The position numbers and the translations under genes are program-made. The notes under the pieces are model-generated. The model was not told where the DNA came from, did no database searches, and was given only the letters and a program-made list of their open reading frames with translations. From assembly GCF_001570765.1 (NCBI RefSeq), contig NZ_BCSH01000036.1:27049-91048 (forward strand): a DNA stretch of 64,000 bases. The letters run 5' to 3'. Shown in pieces: positions 54,436-62,927 of this stretch. Within the stretch, counting starts at the first letter, position 1. The number at the start of each line of letters is the position of its first letter. This stretch comes from Nocardiopsis listeri NBRC 13360 (lineage in GTDB: Bacteria > Actinomycetota > Actinomycetes > Streptosporangiales > Streptosporangiaceae).

Positions 54436-54474
54436 TTGGCCACTTGACCAAGTCACGTGGCCAACTGATATTCT
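54436..54474 (+). promoter_or_regulatory. Nested palindromic operator and -10 box of the second TetR gene
   Basis: TTGGCCAC (54436-54443) and GTGGCCAA (54457-54464) form an outer dyad around an inner TTGAC/GTCA dyad. TATTCT (54469-54474) follows and lies six bases before the ATG at 54481. Suggests autorepression of a leaderless transcript. Confidence 0.6.
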
Positions 54475-54480
54475 CGACCC

Positions 54481-55143
54481 ATGAGTGAGCAGGAGAAGCA
54501 CAAACCCCACCGGCGACTCAGCGCGGAGGAACGCCGTCGGCGACTACTCACCGCTTCGCTGAACGTGATGAAACGGGAGGGGATCGCCGGCACGAGCACC
54601 CGCGCCATCTGCGCGGAGGCAGGCATGCCGCACGGGGCCTTCCACTACTGCTTCCGTTCCAAAAGAGAGCTCTACGCGGCCCTGCTCGCCGGCGACATGG
54701 AGATCGACCTGGACGACACCTGGCCGAAGATCTCCCCTGCGGCGAGTCCACGAGAGAACATCCGCGAACTGCTGCTCGCCTACTGGGCCCAAATCGAATC
54801 CGACCCCGACGCACAGTTGGTCCTGTACGACCTCGGAAGCTTCGTGCTCCGCGACCCCGAACTCCAGGAACTACCCGCGTGGCAGCACCGGGCCTCCCTC
54901 CACAGGGCCACCGAGTACATCACGCGCCTGAGGGACGAAGCCGGCCTGGAGTACCTGTGCGAGGAACGCGCGATCGCCGAACTCGTGACCACCCACCTCG
55001 ACGGTGTGGCGTGGTCGTGGCTCGCCCACCGTGACGACGCGGCCACCCACGCCAACCTCGAACGGTTCGCCGAACTCCTGGCCGGACTGACTCGACGGCA
55101 CGTTGCGGTCGAAGATTCGCATACATTCGAACCGGCACCTTGA
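54481..55143 (+). CDS. TetR-family regulator
   Basis: TetR regulator of 220 residues. DNA-binding domain: RRRRLLTASLNVMKREGIAG, TSTRAICAEAGMPHGAFHYC, FRSKRELYAALL. C-terminal ligand domain similar to the TetR_C of BetI/AcrR types. It may regulate the downstream ABC exporter genes (same strand, 284 bases away) as well as itself. Confidence 0.9.
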   Translation: MSEQEKHKPHRRLSAEERRRRLLTASLNVMKREGIAGTSTRAICAEAGMPHGAFHYCFRSKRELYAALLAGDMEIDLDDTWPKISPAASPRENIRELLLAYWAQIESDPDAQLVLYDLGSFVLRDPELQELPAWQHRASLHRATEYITRLRDEAGLEYLCEERAIAELVTTHLDGVAWSWLAHRDDAATHANLERFAELLAGLTRRHVAVEDSHTFEPAP

Positions 55144-55426
55144 CGACGTAGATTCACAATCGAAGAACCTGAGGTAACCGGCTCCTCGCTCCCGTGCACA
55201 CCCATGCCGGCACGCATCCTCGGTGGAACCCCCGACGAAAGTAGGGGGTGCTCCCCCACTTAGGCGTCGCGAACCCGCCCGGCACCATGCCTTTGGCCGC
55301 CCCCCGATTCGACCCGTGGGCGGAGGTGTCGGGCGCCCTCACGGACCTAGCGTGGTGGACACGCCCGGTCGAGGCATCTCCCGACCGGCGCCGACCAGTC
55401 ACCGCCCCATCCAGGAGTCACCCGCC
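55144..55426. other. Intergenic region upstream of the ABC transporter
   Basis: Spacer of 283 bases. No gene supported. A TAGCGT near 55350 could be a -10 box for the transporter operon; otherwise nothing recognisable. Confidence 0.4.
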
Positions 55427-56191
55427 GTGAGCATGCCGTCAGCACGATCCCAGTCCCCCATCCAGGCCCCTCCGGTCGTGGTGGCCCGGGCCCTGACCAA
55501 GACCTACGACACCGGCGGCACCCAGGTCCACGCCCTGGCCGGCGTCGACGTCGACTTCCACCGCGGTGCCTTCACCGCGATCATGGGCCCCTCCGGGTCC
55601 GGTAAATCCACCCTCATGCACTGTCTGGCCGGACTGGACGTGCCCACCTCAGGCAGCGTGCACCTGGGTCGTACCCAGATCACCGGCATGCGAGACGGCG
55701 ACCTCACCCTGCTGCGTCGGGACCGGATCGGGTTCATCTTCCAGTCCTTCAACCTGCTGCCGATGCTGACCGCCGAGCAGAACATCCTGTTGCCCTCGCA
55801 GATCGCCAAGCGCAAGGTCGACCCCGCCCGTTTCGACCACATCGTCGACGTGGTGGGGCTGCGCGATCGCCTCGGGCACCTGCCCACCAAGCTCTCCGGT
55901 GGTCAGCAACAGCGCGTGGCCGTGGCCCGGGCCCTGCTCAACGCCCCCGAGGTGGTCTACGCCGACGAGCCCACCGGTAACCTCGACTCCCGCTCCGGCG
56001 CCGAGATCCTCGCCTTCCTGCGCGATTCGGCTCGTGATCTGAACCAGACCATCGTCATGGTCACCCATGACCCCGTCGCCGCCTCCTACGCCGACCGTGT
56101 CGTGTTCCTGCGCGATGGGCGTCTGGTGGACGAGGTCAGCGACCCCACCGCCGAGCTGGTCTCCGAGCGCCTGCTGAAGCTGGAGGCCTGA
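55427..56191 (+). CDS. ABC transporter ATP-binding protein (MacB/LolD type)
   Basis: ATPase of 254 residues. Walker A IMGPSGSGKSTLMHC, Q-loop FIFQSFNLLPMLTAEQNILL, signature LSGGQQQRVAVARALL, Walker B VVYADEPTGNLD, H-loop VMVTHDP. The FQSFNLLP and DEPTGNLD forms are those of the MacB/LolD/FtsE group. GTG 55427 has AGGAG nine bases upstream (ATG 55433 is the alternative). Six bases separate it from its permease. Confidence 0.94.
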   Translation: MSMPSARSQSPIQAPPVVVARALTKTYDTGGTQVHALAGVDVDFHRGAFTAIMGPSGSGKSTLMHCLAGLDVPTSGSVHLGRTQITGMRDGDLTLLRRDRIGFIFQSFNLLPMLTAEQNILLPSQIAKRKVDPARFDHIVDVVGLRDRLGHLPTKLSGGQQQRVAVARALLNAPEVVYADEPTGNLDSRSGAEILAFLRDSARDLNQTIVMVTHDPVAASYADRVVFLRDGRLVDEVSDPTAELVSERLLKLEA

Positions 56192-56197
56192 GCCACC

Positions 56198-58798
56198 ATG
56201 TTGCGCACCACCCTGGCCGGCCTTCGACTGCACAAGGCCCGCTACGTCACCACCACCCTGGCCATCCTGCTCGGAGTCATGTTCATCTCCGGCACCATGG
56301 TCTTCGCCGACACCCTCAAGGCCAGCTACGAGAAGTCCGTGATGGGCTCGGCTTCCAGCGTTGACACCATCGCCACCCCCGAGATCCCGGAGCCCCAGGA
56401 CGGGACCTGGGAGGACCCGGAGCCCTTCACCCAAGAACAGCTCGACCAGATCCGGGACCTGCCCGAGGTCGCCGATGCCGACGGGGTTCGGCAAGGCCCC
56501 GGCCTGCTTCTGGACTCCGAGGGACGCGCCTTCAGTCATGTTCCTCCCGAGGCCATGGCCGTGGAAGAGGTGACCCGCTACGAGATCACCGAGGGGGAAC
56601 TTCCCGACAGCTACGACGAGATGGTTCTGGCCACCACCATCAGTGACCAGACCGGTTTCGAGGTGGGCGATTCGGTCACCGTGCTCGACGCCGAGCAGCA
56701 GGAGCAGGAGTTCACCGTCACCGGCCTGCTCGACGTGGAGGTGGGCTCCGAGCTGAGCTACCGTGGGGCCTTCATCCTGACCCCCGAGGCCTTCGCGTCG
56801 GTGACCGGCGCCGAGGGCTACCACGAGATCGACGCCCTGGCCGCCGACGGGACCTCCGAAGAGGACCTCGCTACCGCCGTGGCCGGGGTGCTCGGCGAGG
56901 GCGCCGACGTGAAGACCTCCACCGAGTTCGGTGATGAGATGGCCGCTCAGGCCGGCGCGAGCGCCGATATGATCCGCACCGGCCTGATGCTGTTCGCGCT
57001 CATCGCCGTCTTCGTCGCGGGCATCGTCATCTACAACACCTTCGCGATCCTCGTCGCCCAGCGCCAGCGAGAGATGGCCCTGCTGCGCTGCGTAGGAGCC
57101 AAGCGCGGCCAGGTCTTCCGTTCCATGCTGACCGAGTCCTTCGTGGTCGGCCTGGTGGCCTCGACCTTGGGCGTACTGGCCGGAGTCGGCCTCGGGATGG
57201 TGGGGTTCCGCTTCGTCGGCCCACTCATGGGTGAGGACATGGACGTCGCCACCGTGATCAGCCCGACCGCCGTGATCATCGGTCTGACCGTGGGCGTGAC
57301 CATCACCGTGTTCTCCGCGATGGTCCCGGCCATGCGCGCCACCCGAGTACCCCCGTTGGCCGCGCTGAGCACCAGCGCCACCGCGGCCGGCATGGAGAAG
57401 GGCACCGGCAAGCTGCGCGCGGTCATGGGGATCCTGTTGTTCCTGGTCTCCGGCGGGATCGTGGTGCTGGGGCTGCAGGGCGACCCCGACAGCTCGGCGA
57501 TGTGGATCGTGGCCGTCGGCGCCATCGTCGCCTTCCTGGGCGTGGTCGTGCTCGGCCCCCTGCTGGTGCGCGCCATCGTGGGTCTGATCGGTGTCCCGCT
57601 GCGTCACGTCGGTGTGCCGAGCAGGCTGGCGGTGGACAACTCCACCCGCAGCCCGCGCCGCGCCGCCACCGCCATGATCGCCCTGACCGTGGGCGCCACC
57701 CTGATCACCGGATACTCGGTGATCAACGCGACCATGCAGGAGAGCATCGCCCAGGAGTTGGACGGTAAGTACCCCGTGGACTACCAGCTCTCGCCGATGC
57801 TGGACCTGGAGAGCCCGGACGCCGAAGGGGAAGGCACGGAGGAGACCCCCGAGGAGGTCGGCGGCACCGACCTGAGCACCATCCCCGAGTCGGTGCGATC
57901 GGACTTGTCGTCGCGCTCGGAGATCGATCAGGTCTTCGCTCAGCGCTCCGACTCCGTGGACAGCGGTGACGACAGGATCGCCAACGACGACGGAACCGTC
58001 CCGGTATCGACCTACGTGGGCGCCACCGTGGGCGAGGAGGTCGAGGTCGACGTGGTCAAGGGCGACCTCACCGACTTCGGCCCGGGCAGCGTGCTGATCA
58101 CCGAGGGGCGCGCGGAGTCCCTCGAAGCCGGCGACACCATCTCCCTGGGCGATCCCGAACACGAGTTCGAGATCGCGGCCGTGGTCGCGGGCACCGGGAT
58201 GTTCTACGGCGTCAACCTGGACCCGGCCGACTACGAGCAGGTGGTTCCCGAGATCACGGGTGACTCCAGCGTCATGGTCCGGGGCAGTGACTCCGCTTCG
58301 TCCTCGGAGCTGCGCGAGGCCGTCTACTCCGCGGTGGACGACCACCCGACTCTGAACGTCATGTCCATGGGCGAGATGCGCCAGCAGTTCGAGGACATGT
58401 TGGACATCGCCTTCTACGCGATCGCGGCGATGCTCGGTCTGGCCATCATCATCGCGGTGTTCGGTATCTCCAACACCATGGCGCTGTCGGTGCTGGAGCG
58501 CACCCGCGAGTCCGCGATCCTGCGGGCCCTGGGCTTGAACAAGGCACAAATGCGCCGCATGTTGGGGGTCGAGGCGGTGCTGCTGTGCCTGATCGGTGCC
58601 GGCATCGGTGTCCTGCTCGGCGTGGTATTCGGTTGGGCTGCCATCTCCGCGACCCTGCCCAACATCGTCTTCGGGTTCCCCATCGGTCAGGTGGCCACGT
58701 TCTTGGCCATCGCGATCGTGGCCGGTTTGGTCGCCTCCCTGCTGCCCGCTCGCCGGGCGGCGCGTACCTCCATCACCGGGGCGCTCGCCTCGCAGTGA
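56198..58798 (+). CDS. ABC transporter permease (MacB/FtsX type, duplicated)
   Basis: Large permease of 866 residues made of two FtsX-like units. Each unit has an N-terminal helix (TTLAILLGVMFISGTMVFAD), an extracellular MacB-type domain, and a three-helix core (LMLFALIAVFVAGIVIYNTF ... LLRCVGAKRGQVFRSMLTES; and AMLGLAIIIAVFGISNTMAL ... LRALGLNKAQMRRMLG). Pairs with the preceding ATPase. Such single-polypeptide exporters act on lipoproteins, peptides or antimicrobial stress. Confidence 0.93.
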   Translation: MLRTTLAGLRLHKARYVTTTLAILLGVMFISGTMVFADTLKASYEKSVMGSASSVDTIATPEIPEPQDGTWEDPEPFTQEQLDQIRDLPEVADADGVRQGPGLLLDSEGRAFSHVPPEAMAVEEVTRYEITEGELPDSYDEMVLATTISDQTGFEVGDSVTVLDAEQQEQEFTVTGLLDVEVGSELSYRGAFILTPEAFASVTGAEGYHEIDALAADGTSEEDLATAVAGVLGEGADVKTSTEFGDEMAAQAGASADMIRTGLMLFALIAVFVAGIVIYNTFAILVAQRQREMALLRCVGAKRGQVFRSMLTESFVVGLVASTLGVLAGVGLGMVGFRFVGPLMGEDMDVATVISPTAVIIGLTVGVTITVFSAMVPAMRATRVPPLAALSTSATAAGMEKGTGKLRAVMGILLFLVSGGIVVLGLQGDPDSSAMWIVAVGAIVAFLGVVVLGPLLVRAIVGLIGVPLRHVGVPSRLAVDNSTRSPRRAATAMIALTVGATLITGYSVINATMQESIAQELDGKYPVDYQLSPMLDLESPDAEGEGTEETPEEVGGTDLSTIPESVRSDLSSRSEIDQVFAQRSDSVDSGDDRIANDDGTVPVSTYVGATVGEEVEVDVVKGDLTDFGPGSVLITEGRAESLEAGDTISLGDPEHEFEIAAVVAGTGMFYGVNLDPADYEQVVPEITGDSSVMVRGSDSASSSELREAVYSAVDDHPTLNVMSMGEMRQQFEDMLDIAFYAIAAMLGLAIIIAVFGISNTMALSVLERTRESAILRALGLNKAQMRRMLGVEAVLLCLIGAGIGVLLGVVFGWAAISATLPNIVFGFPIGQVATFLAIAIVAGLVASLLPARRAARTSITGALASQ

Positions 58799-58822
58799 TC
58801 CGAACCGGGAGCGTGTGACCCG

Positions 58823-58859
58823 ACCGGGGTGGCCCCACCGTCCAGGTGGCCACCCCGGT
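58823..58859 (+). terminator. Terminator of the ABC transporter operon
   Basis: ACCGGGGTGGCC paired with GGCCACCCCGGT (12-bp perfect stem), followed by CTTCG, 25 bases after the permease stop. Confidence 0.75.
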
Positions 58860-58947
58860 CTTCGCATGTCCGGGGACGATCGTGCGACGCCACCGACCCG
58901 GCACCTTTACCTCGTAGATTACATCGGGTGTCATCGTGGAGGACCAA

Positions 58948-60453
58948 TCATGTCCCGGACGACTCCGGAACAACCCACATCGCCCGCGCAGTCGTCAGAT
59001 CCAGGGCCGTTCGTGGTGGCGGGACCAGGCCCTCGGCGCGCCCCTTGCCGAGTTCCGTGCGCAGTCCGTCGAGGACGGTCCGGCTCGTGGGCGAGATGCC
59101 CGAGCCCAGGGTCTTCCATGGGCCGGCGTCGGGTACCGAGGGCGGCGGCGGAGCCGATCCGCCCGCCCTCTCCAAGGAGGCGGCGATGAGCGCTCGAAGT
59201 GCCGGATCCAGCCCTTCCTCGGGGACGGCGGGGAGTTCCGGTACCGCTTTCAGTGCGATGGGAGCGGACCTCCGGTCCTCGGATGGAGCGGTCGTTTCCG
59301 GCAGAGGATCGTGCATGAGTTCGTTCGGCACCGACCGACACCGCCGGCCACAGATCGCACAGGTGCCACCGGGTTCGTTACGGGTGCTCTGGTGCACCGG
59401 GCAGGTCTGGTCGGCCTTGCCCTGGCTGTCCAGCAGGAACCGTTCGGGTAGGGCGAAGGGTTCGGGCTCGCCGGTGGTCGGCCAAATCGTGGGCGGTCCC
59501 GCCCACGAGGGCCCCGAAGCGTCCATGCCCCTGCCCAGGGTTCCGGCCAGGAACGCGTGGGCGGCTTGCAGACTGCGCATTCGGATCATCAGGGCCGGGA
59601 AGGGCCGCCGCACCCCGTCGAGCCCCGAAAGTAGGGCTCGCGTCTGCCCCACGCTCAGGCCTTGACTCAGGAGGTGGTCCACCGCTTCGCCGAGCTGTTG
59701 TCGGTCGGCTTGCGGATCGGACAGGAACCGATCATGAATGCGATCGATGATTCCGTGCGGTCCGTTTTCCGACTTTTGCCGCCTTTGCCGATTTTCTTCC
59801 TCTGTGGTTTCGCTGCCACGGACGGAACCACCCACCCCATTCCCCGAACAGTCGCCATCAAAAGAGTCTGTAGCTCGATCTGAGCTGGGGCCCAGCCCAT
59901 TCTGAGCTCGGGTCCCGGCCTTCGGTATCCGCTTCAAAGGGGGACGATTGTGCGGGGTGAGCGGCTCCTCCCCCAGGCTCTCCCGGCAGGCGTTGATCTC
60001 GGCCAAAACCGGCTCGGGGTAGACCTCGGCCGGGACCAGGACCTCCAGCACGCACGGCAGCCGGTAGATGGAACGGCCACGGGCGATGTCGGCGGCGAAG
60101 AAGTCCAGCGTCTCCGAACGGCTCAACTTGCGGATCAGACCCGCCTCAATCAGGTCCTCGATGGCCCGCTTGATGCTGCTGACGCTGAGGAACCCATTGC
60201 AGCGTTCGGGCAGGTTCTCCAGGTAACAGAAGCTCCAGCGGCCGTCGACGTCCACCAGTTCGGCCAGGGCCACCAGGAACAGGAACGAGCGGGCCGTGGG
60301 CAGCCGCCCCTTGCGGTACAGCCGCTGAACCCACAGGGAGAGGATGAAGCCGATGCCCTCGAACTCACCCTTGCGACGCTTGCGGGCCGGAGAAAGACCG
60401 GGCGGATTCGGCGATTGGGCTGTGGTGGCGGGGGCCGAGGCGGTAGAGTTCAC
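58948..60453 (-). CDS. Winged-helix, zinc-finger protein (possible replication-initiator-like)
   Basis: Protein of 501 residues. Residues about 25-150 look like a winged-helix DNA-binding domain of plasmid/phage initiator type: FEGIGFILSLWVQRLYRKGR, TARSFLFLVALAELVDVDGR, FLSVSSIKRAIEDLIEAGLI. A charged linker follows, then near residue 385 a CPVHQ...CAICGRRC cluster (C-x-x-H and C-x-x-C) and a low-complexity tail. GTG 60453 has GGAAGG upstream; the frame extends another 42 codons into a hairpin leader. No helicase or polymerase motifs. Role inferred only from layout. Confidence 0.55.
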   Translation of the reverse strand: MNSTASAPATTAQSPNPPGLSPARKRRKGEFEGIGFILSLWVQRLYRKGRLPTARSFLFLVALAELVDVDGRWSFCYLENLPERCNGFLSVSSIKRAIEDLIEAGLIRKLSRSETLDFFAADIARGRSIYRLPCVLEVLVPAEVYPEPVLAEINACRESLGEEPLTPHNRPPLKRIPKAGTRAQNGLGPSSDRATDSFDGDCSGNGVGGSVRGSETTEEENRQRRQKSENGPHGIIDRIHDRFLSDPQADRQQLGEAVDHLLSQGLSVGQTRALLSGLDGVRRPFPALMIRMRSLQAAHAFLAGTLGRGMDASGPSWAGPPTIWPTTGEPEPFALPERFLLDSQGKADQTCPVHQSTRNEPGGTCAICGRRCRSVPNELMHDPLPETTAPSEDRRSAPIALKAVPELPAVPEEGLDPALRALIAASLERAGGSAPPPPSVPDAGPWKTLGSGISPTSRTVLDGLRTELGKGRAEGLVPPPRTALDLTTARAMWVVPESSGT

Positions 60454-60523
60454 GGCGAGTCGCCTTCCTGGTGCGTACAGGTAGGTGGCACGGCCGACAC
60501 ACCTGTTTGCGCAGGCGTCGACC

Positions 60524-60564
60524 AAAACCCGACCTGGTGTTGATTGCACCCGGTCGGGTTTTTT
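60524..60564. terminator. Hairpin in the leader of the winged-helix gene
   Basis: Perfect 11-bp stem AAAACCCGACC / GGTCGGGTTTT followed on the plus strand by six Ts in total. It can end transcripts entering on the plus strand, or act as an attenuator in the minus-strand leader. Confidence 0.55.
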
Positions 60565-60623
60565 CTTGTCGACATTCAAGCTAGCCGAACTAAACCGAGT
60601 TCGTGGGTCTTTCTCTCAAATCC

Positions 60624-60647
60624 GGCTCTTGTGACTGATGTGTGGGT
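60624..60647 (+). repeat. Left inverted repeat of the ISL3 element
   Basis: Matches the reverse complement of 62022-62045 at 19 of 24 positions. Confidence 0.88.
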
Positions 60648-60732
60648 GGCCAAGCGCGCCTGAACAAGCGCACGCCGTCTCCCGCTTAGGTTCTGGCTTG
60701 TCTAGAACCGAACCACAAAGCGGAGAAACGGC

Positions 60733-62022
60733 GTGCGTGAGACCACCCTATGGCGTGCCCTGCTGGGCGTGAACAACATCGTCATCGAGAGCGTCGAGTT
60801 CAACGAGGACACCACCGCCGTGGTCGCTCATATCCGGCCACGACGACCCACCAAGGGACGCTGTGGAGTGTGCGCGCACCGCGCGCCCTGGTACGACCGT
60901 GGCCAGGGCCGTCGACGGTGGCGGGCCCTGGACCTGGGAACCACCCAGGTCTTTCTGGAAGCCGACGCCCCACGCGTGGCCTGCCCCACCCATGGCCCCA
61001 CCGTGCGCCAGGTGCCCTGGGCCCGCCACAGCGCCGGACACACCCATGCCTTCGATCAGCAGGTGGCCTGGCTGGCCACCCAGTGCTCCAAGAGCGCCAT
61101 CACCCAGCTGATGCGCATCGCCTGGCGCACCGTGGGCGGCATCATCACCCGGGTCTGCGCCGATATCGACGCGCGTGTGGACCGGTTGGCCCAGCTCACC
61201 CGCATCGGTATCGACGAGGTCAGCTACCGCAAGGGACACAAGTACCTGACCGTGGTCGTCGATCACGACACCGGCAGGTTGGTGTGGGCCCGGCCCGGCC
61301 GGGACCGTGCCACGTTGAGCGCGTTCTTCGACGAGCTGGGCGCTGAGCGTAGCGCCCAGCTCACCCATGTCTCGGCCGACACGGCCAGCTGGATCAGTAA
61401 GACCGTTGCCGTGCGTGCCCCGCAAGCGGTGGTCTGCGCCGACCCCTTCCACATCGTTGCCTGGGCTACCCAGTGTCTGGACGAGGTCCGTCGCCAGGTG
61501 TGGAACCAGGCCCGCCGTAAGCCGGGCGGGATGAAAGCAGCCGGCAGTCATGTGGGGTTGCGCTACAACCTCTCCCAGGGCGAGGCCAGGAAGATCCAGC
61601 GCTCGCGTTACGCGCTGTGGAAGAACCCCGAGGACCTGACCGAGAACCAGCGGACCAAGCTTGCGTGGATCGAGGCGAGCAGCCCTCACCTGTATCGGGC
61701 CTATCTACTCAAGGAAGGTCTGCGTTTCGTCTTCAGGGTCAAGGGTGAGGAAGGCAAGAGGGCGCTGGATCGGTGGCTGGCCTGGGCGAGTCGGAGTCGG
61801 TTGGATGTCTTCGTGGCTTTGGGGCGCAAGATCCGTCGCCATCTCGGGGCGATCCATGCGTCGTTGGAGGAAGGGCTGTCCAATGGATTGGTGGAGTCGG
61901 TCAATACCAAGATCCGGCTCCTGACGCGTGTCGCGTTCGGGTTCCATGGTCCCGAGCCTCTGATCGCTCTGGCCATGCTCAATCTCGGTGGTTACCGTCC
62001 CGACCTGCCCGGCCGAAGCTGA
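60733..62022 (+). CDS. tnp: ISL3-family transposase
   Basis: Transposase of 429 residues, full length. N-terminal zinc-finger region with CGVCAHRAPWYDRGQGRRRW and the C-P-T-H-G element, a helix-turn-helix, then the DDE domain: first Asp in RIGIDEVSYRKGHKYLTVVV, second Asp in VVCADPFHIVAWA, Glu in ASLEEGLSNGLVESVNTKIR, and the family tail RVAFGFHGPEPLIALAMLNL. GTG start with GCGGAGAAA upstream; no frameshift or stop, so the copy may be active. Confidence 0.95.
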   Translation: MRETTLWRALLGVNNIVIESVEFNEDTTAVVAHIRPRRPTKGRCGVCAHRAPWYDRGQGRRRWRALDLGTTQVFLEADAPRVACPTHGPTVRQVPWARHSAGHTHAFDQQVAWLATQCSKSAITQLMRIAWRTVGGIITRVCADIDARVDRLAQLTRIGIDEVSYRKGHKYLTVVVDHDTGRLVWARPGRDRATLSAFFDELGAERSAQLTHVSADTASWISKTVAVRAPQAVVCADPFHIVAWATQCLDEVRRQVWNQARRKPGGMKAAGSHVGLRYNLSQGEARKIQRSRYALWKNPEDLTENQRTKLAWIEASSPHLYRAYLLKEGLRFVFRVKGEEGKRALDRWLAWASRSRLDVFVALGRKIRRHLGAIHASLEEGLSNGLVESVNTKIRLLTRVAFGFHGPEPLIALAMLNLGGYRPDLPGRS

Positions 62023-62045
62023 CCCACGGAACAGTCAGGAGAGCC
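62022..62045 (-). repeat. Right inverted repeat of the ISL3 element
   Basis: 24-bp end, first base shared with the transposase stop codon; followed directly by the second TCAAATCC. Confidence 0.88.
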
Positions 62046-62094
62046 TCAAATCCACACTTGCCCGAGAGTGGAGTTTGGCCCCACCGGTTCACAA

Positions 62095-62553
62095 TGTCGG
62101 CATTTCCCGATTGGTTCGATTTGGATCGATATGCCAGCTTATTGACCGCAGTGAGAGCTGGGATTCCTACCCAAACCCCTTTCCAAGATGGGCCTTGGAA
62201 AGCCCCGACCCGCTTCAAGGCCACCTTCGACCCTTCGCGTAACACGCTCGGCGAGGCCATTCCACAGAGCCCGGCGATCGGCCCGGGTAGGTTCTGCGGG
62301 ACCCCTCGCATACGCCTGCCCTGAAGGGCAGGCCCACGACCGGAACCGTGTCGAGAAGCCGGCCGCTTACGCGGCGACAGGCATCGGCGTCTACCTGCTG
62401 GTGGATCGCGACACCAACACCGTCGTAGTCCACAGCCGCCCCGCCCACGGTCAGTACCTGGAACGCAGCACCCATTTCCATGGCGAGGCCGTCCCCATTC
62501 CGGGCCTCGGGGTCGCCCTGGACACCGAGTCTCTCAAGCGTTTCGCCCGCTGA
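62095..62553 (+). pseudogene. Uma2-family (DUF820) nuclease-like protein, remnant
   Basis: The final part (from about 62318) reads HDRNRVEKPAAYAATGIGVY, LLVDRDTNTVVVHSRPAHGQ, VPIPGLGVALDTESLKRFAR, the C terminus of Uma2-family PD-(D/E)XK-like proteins, ending at 62553. A short frame opening at 62095 (MSAFPDWFDLDRYASLLTAV) may be its original N terminus but is in another frame and the central nuclease motif is missing. So the gene is a deletion and frameshift remnant. Confidence 0.55.
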
Positions 62554-62699
62554 TCACCGAAGGGCCGTTGCGGGGGCCTGCGGCGAGACGGCTAAGTGAG
62601 GCACTTCGACAACTCCTCACGGGCCGGCCACCAGCGATAGGCGAGGCTCCACGAAGACAGCACCGGATCCAGGAATGGATTGAGGACCTCCAACACGGA

Positions 62700-62729
62700 A
62701 ACGGCCCCTCGCCGGAGCGAAGGGCCGTT
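62700..62729 (-). terminator. Terminator of the DUF397 operon
   Basis: AACGGCCC / GGGCCGTT stem, 13 bases beyond the DUF397 stop on the minus strand. The loop-side motif AGGGCCGTTG recurs at 62568. Confidence 0.55.
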
Positions 62730-62741
62730 GTGGTTTATGAG

Positions 62742-62927
62742 TCAGCGCAAGTCGGAGCGCACCCCGGACAGCAATGCCACCCATTCATCGCGGGCAAAGG
62801 TCAGGTGCCCGGCCTCGCGGTTCTGGGTGTCACGCACGTCCGCTCCGTCAACACCCTCGCGCAGCTCGACACAGTTTCCACCATTAGCGCTGTAGCTGGA
62901 CTTGTGCCATTCGGAGGTGGTGTTCAT
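62742..62927 (-). CDS. DUF397 protein
   Basis: Protein of 61 residues with the complete DUF397 pattern: WHKSSYSANGGNCVELREGV, VRDTQNREAGHLTFARDEWV, ALLSGV. DUF397 proteins pair with the XRE/DUF5753 regulator encoded next to them (as in the BldB/WhiJ-type systems) and modulate it. Its ATG overlaps the regulator's stop (ATGA). Confidence 0.93.
   Translation of the reverse strand: MNTTSEWHKSSYSANGGNCVELREGVDGADVRDTQNREAGHLTFARDEWVALLSGVRSDLR

Larger units (their letters stand above)
60616..62053 (+). mobile_element. Complete ISL3-family insertion sequence with 8-bp target duplication
   Basis: The element proper is 60624-62045 (1422 bp). Ends are imperfect 24-bp inverted repeats starting GGCTCTTGTGACTG on the left and GGCTCTCCTGACTG on the right, the known ISL3 end type. 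TCAAATCC flanks both sides (60616-60623, 62046-62053), an 8-bp duplication as expected for ISL3. It is inserted between the winged-helix gene and a Uma2 remnant. Confidence 0.93.

Noticed and set aside
55649..58867. A 1072-codon open frame on the minus strand
   Set aside because: Exact antisense of the ABC ATPase and permease, both with strong motifs; long antisense frames are expected at this GC content.
58950..59189. Plus-strand frame with a good GGAGG site
   Set aside because: After the first residues it is antisense to the winged-helix gene and has shadow composition; kept only as a possible truncation junction.
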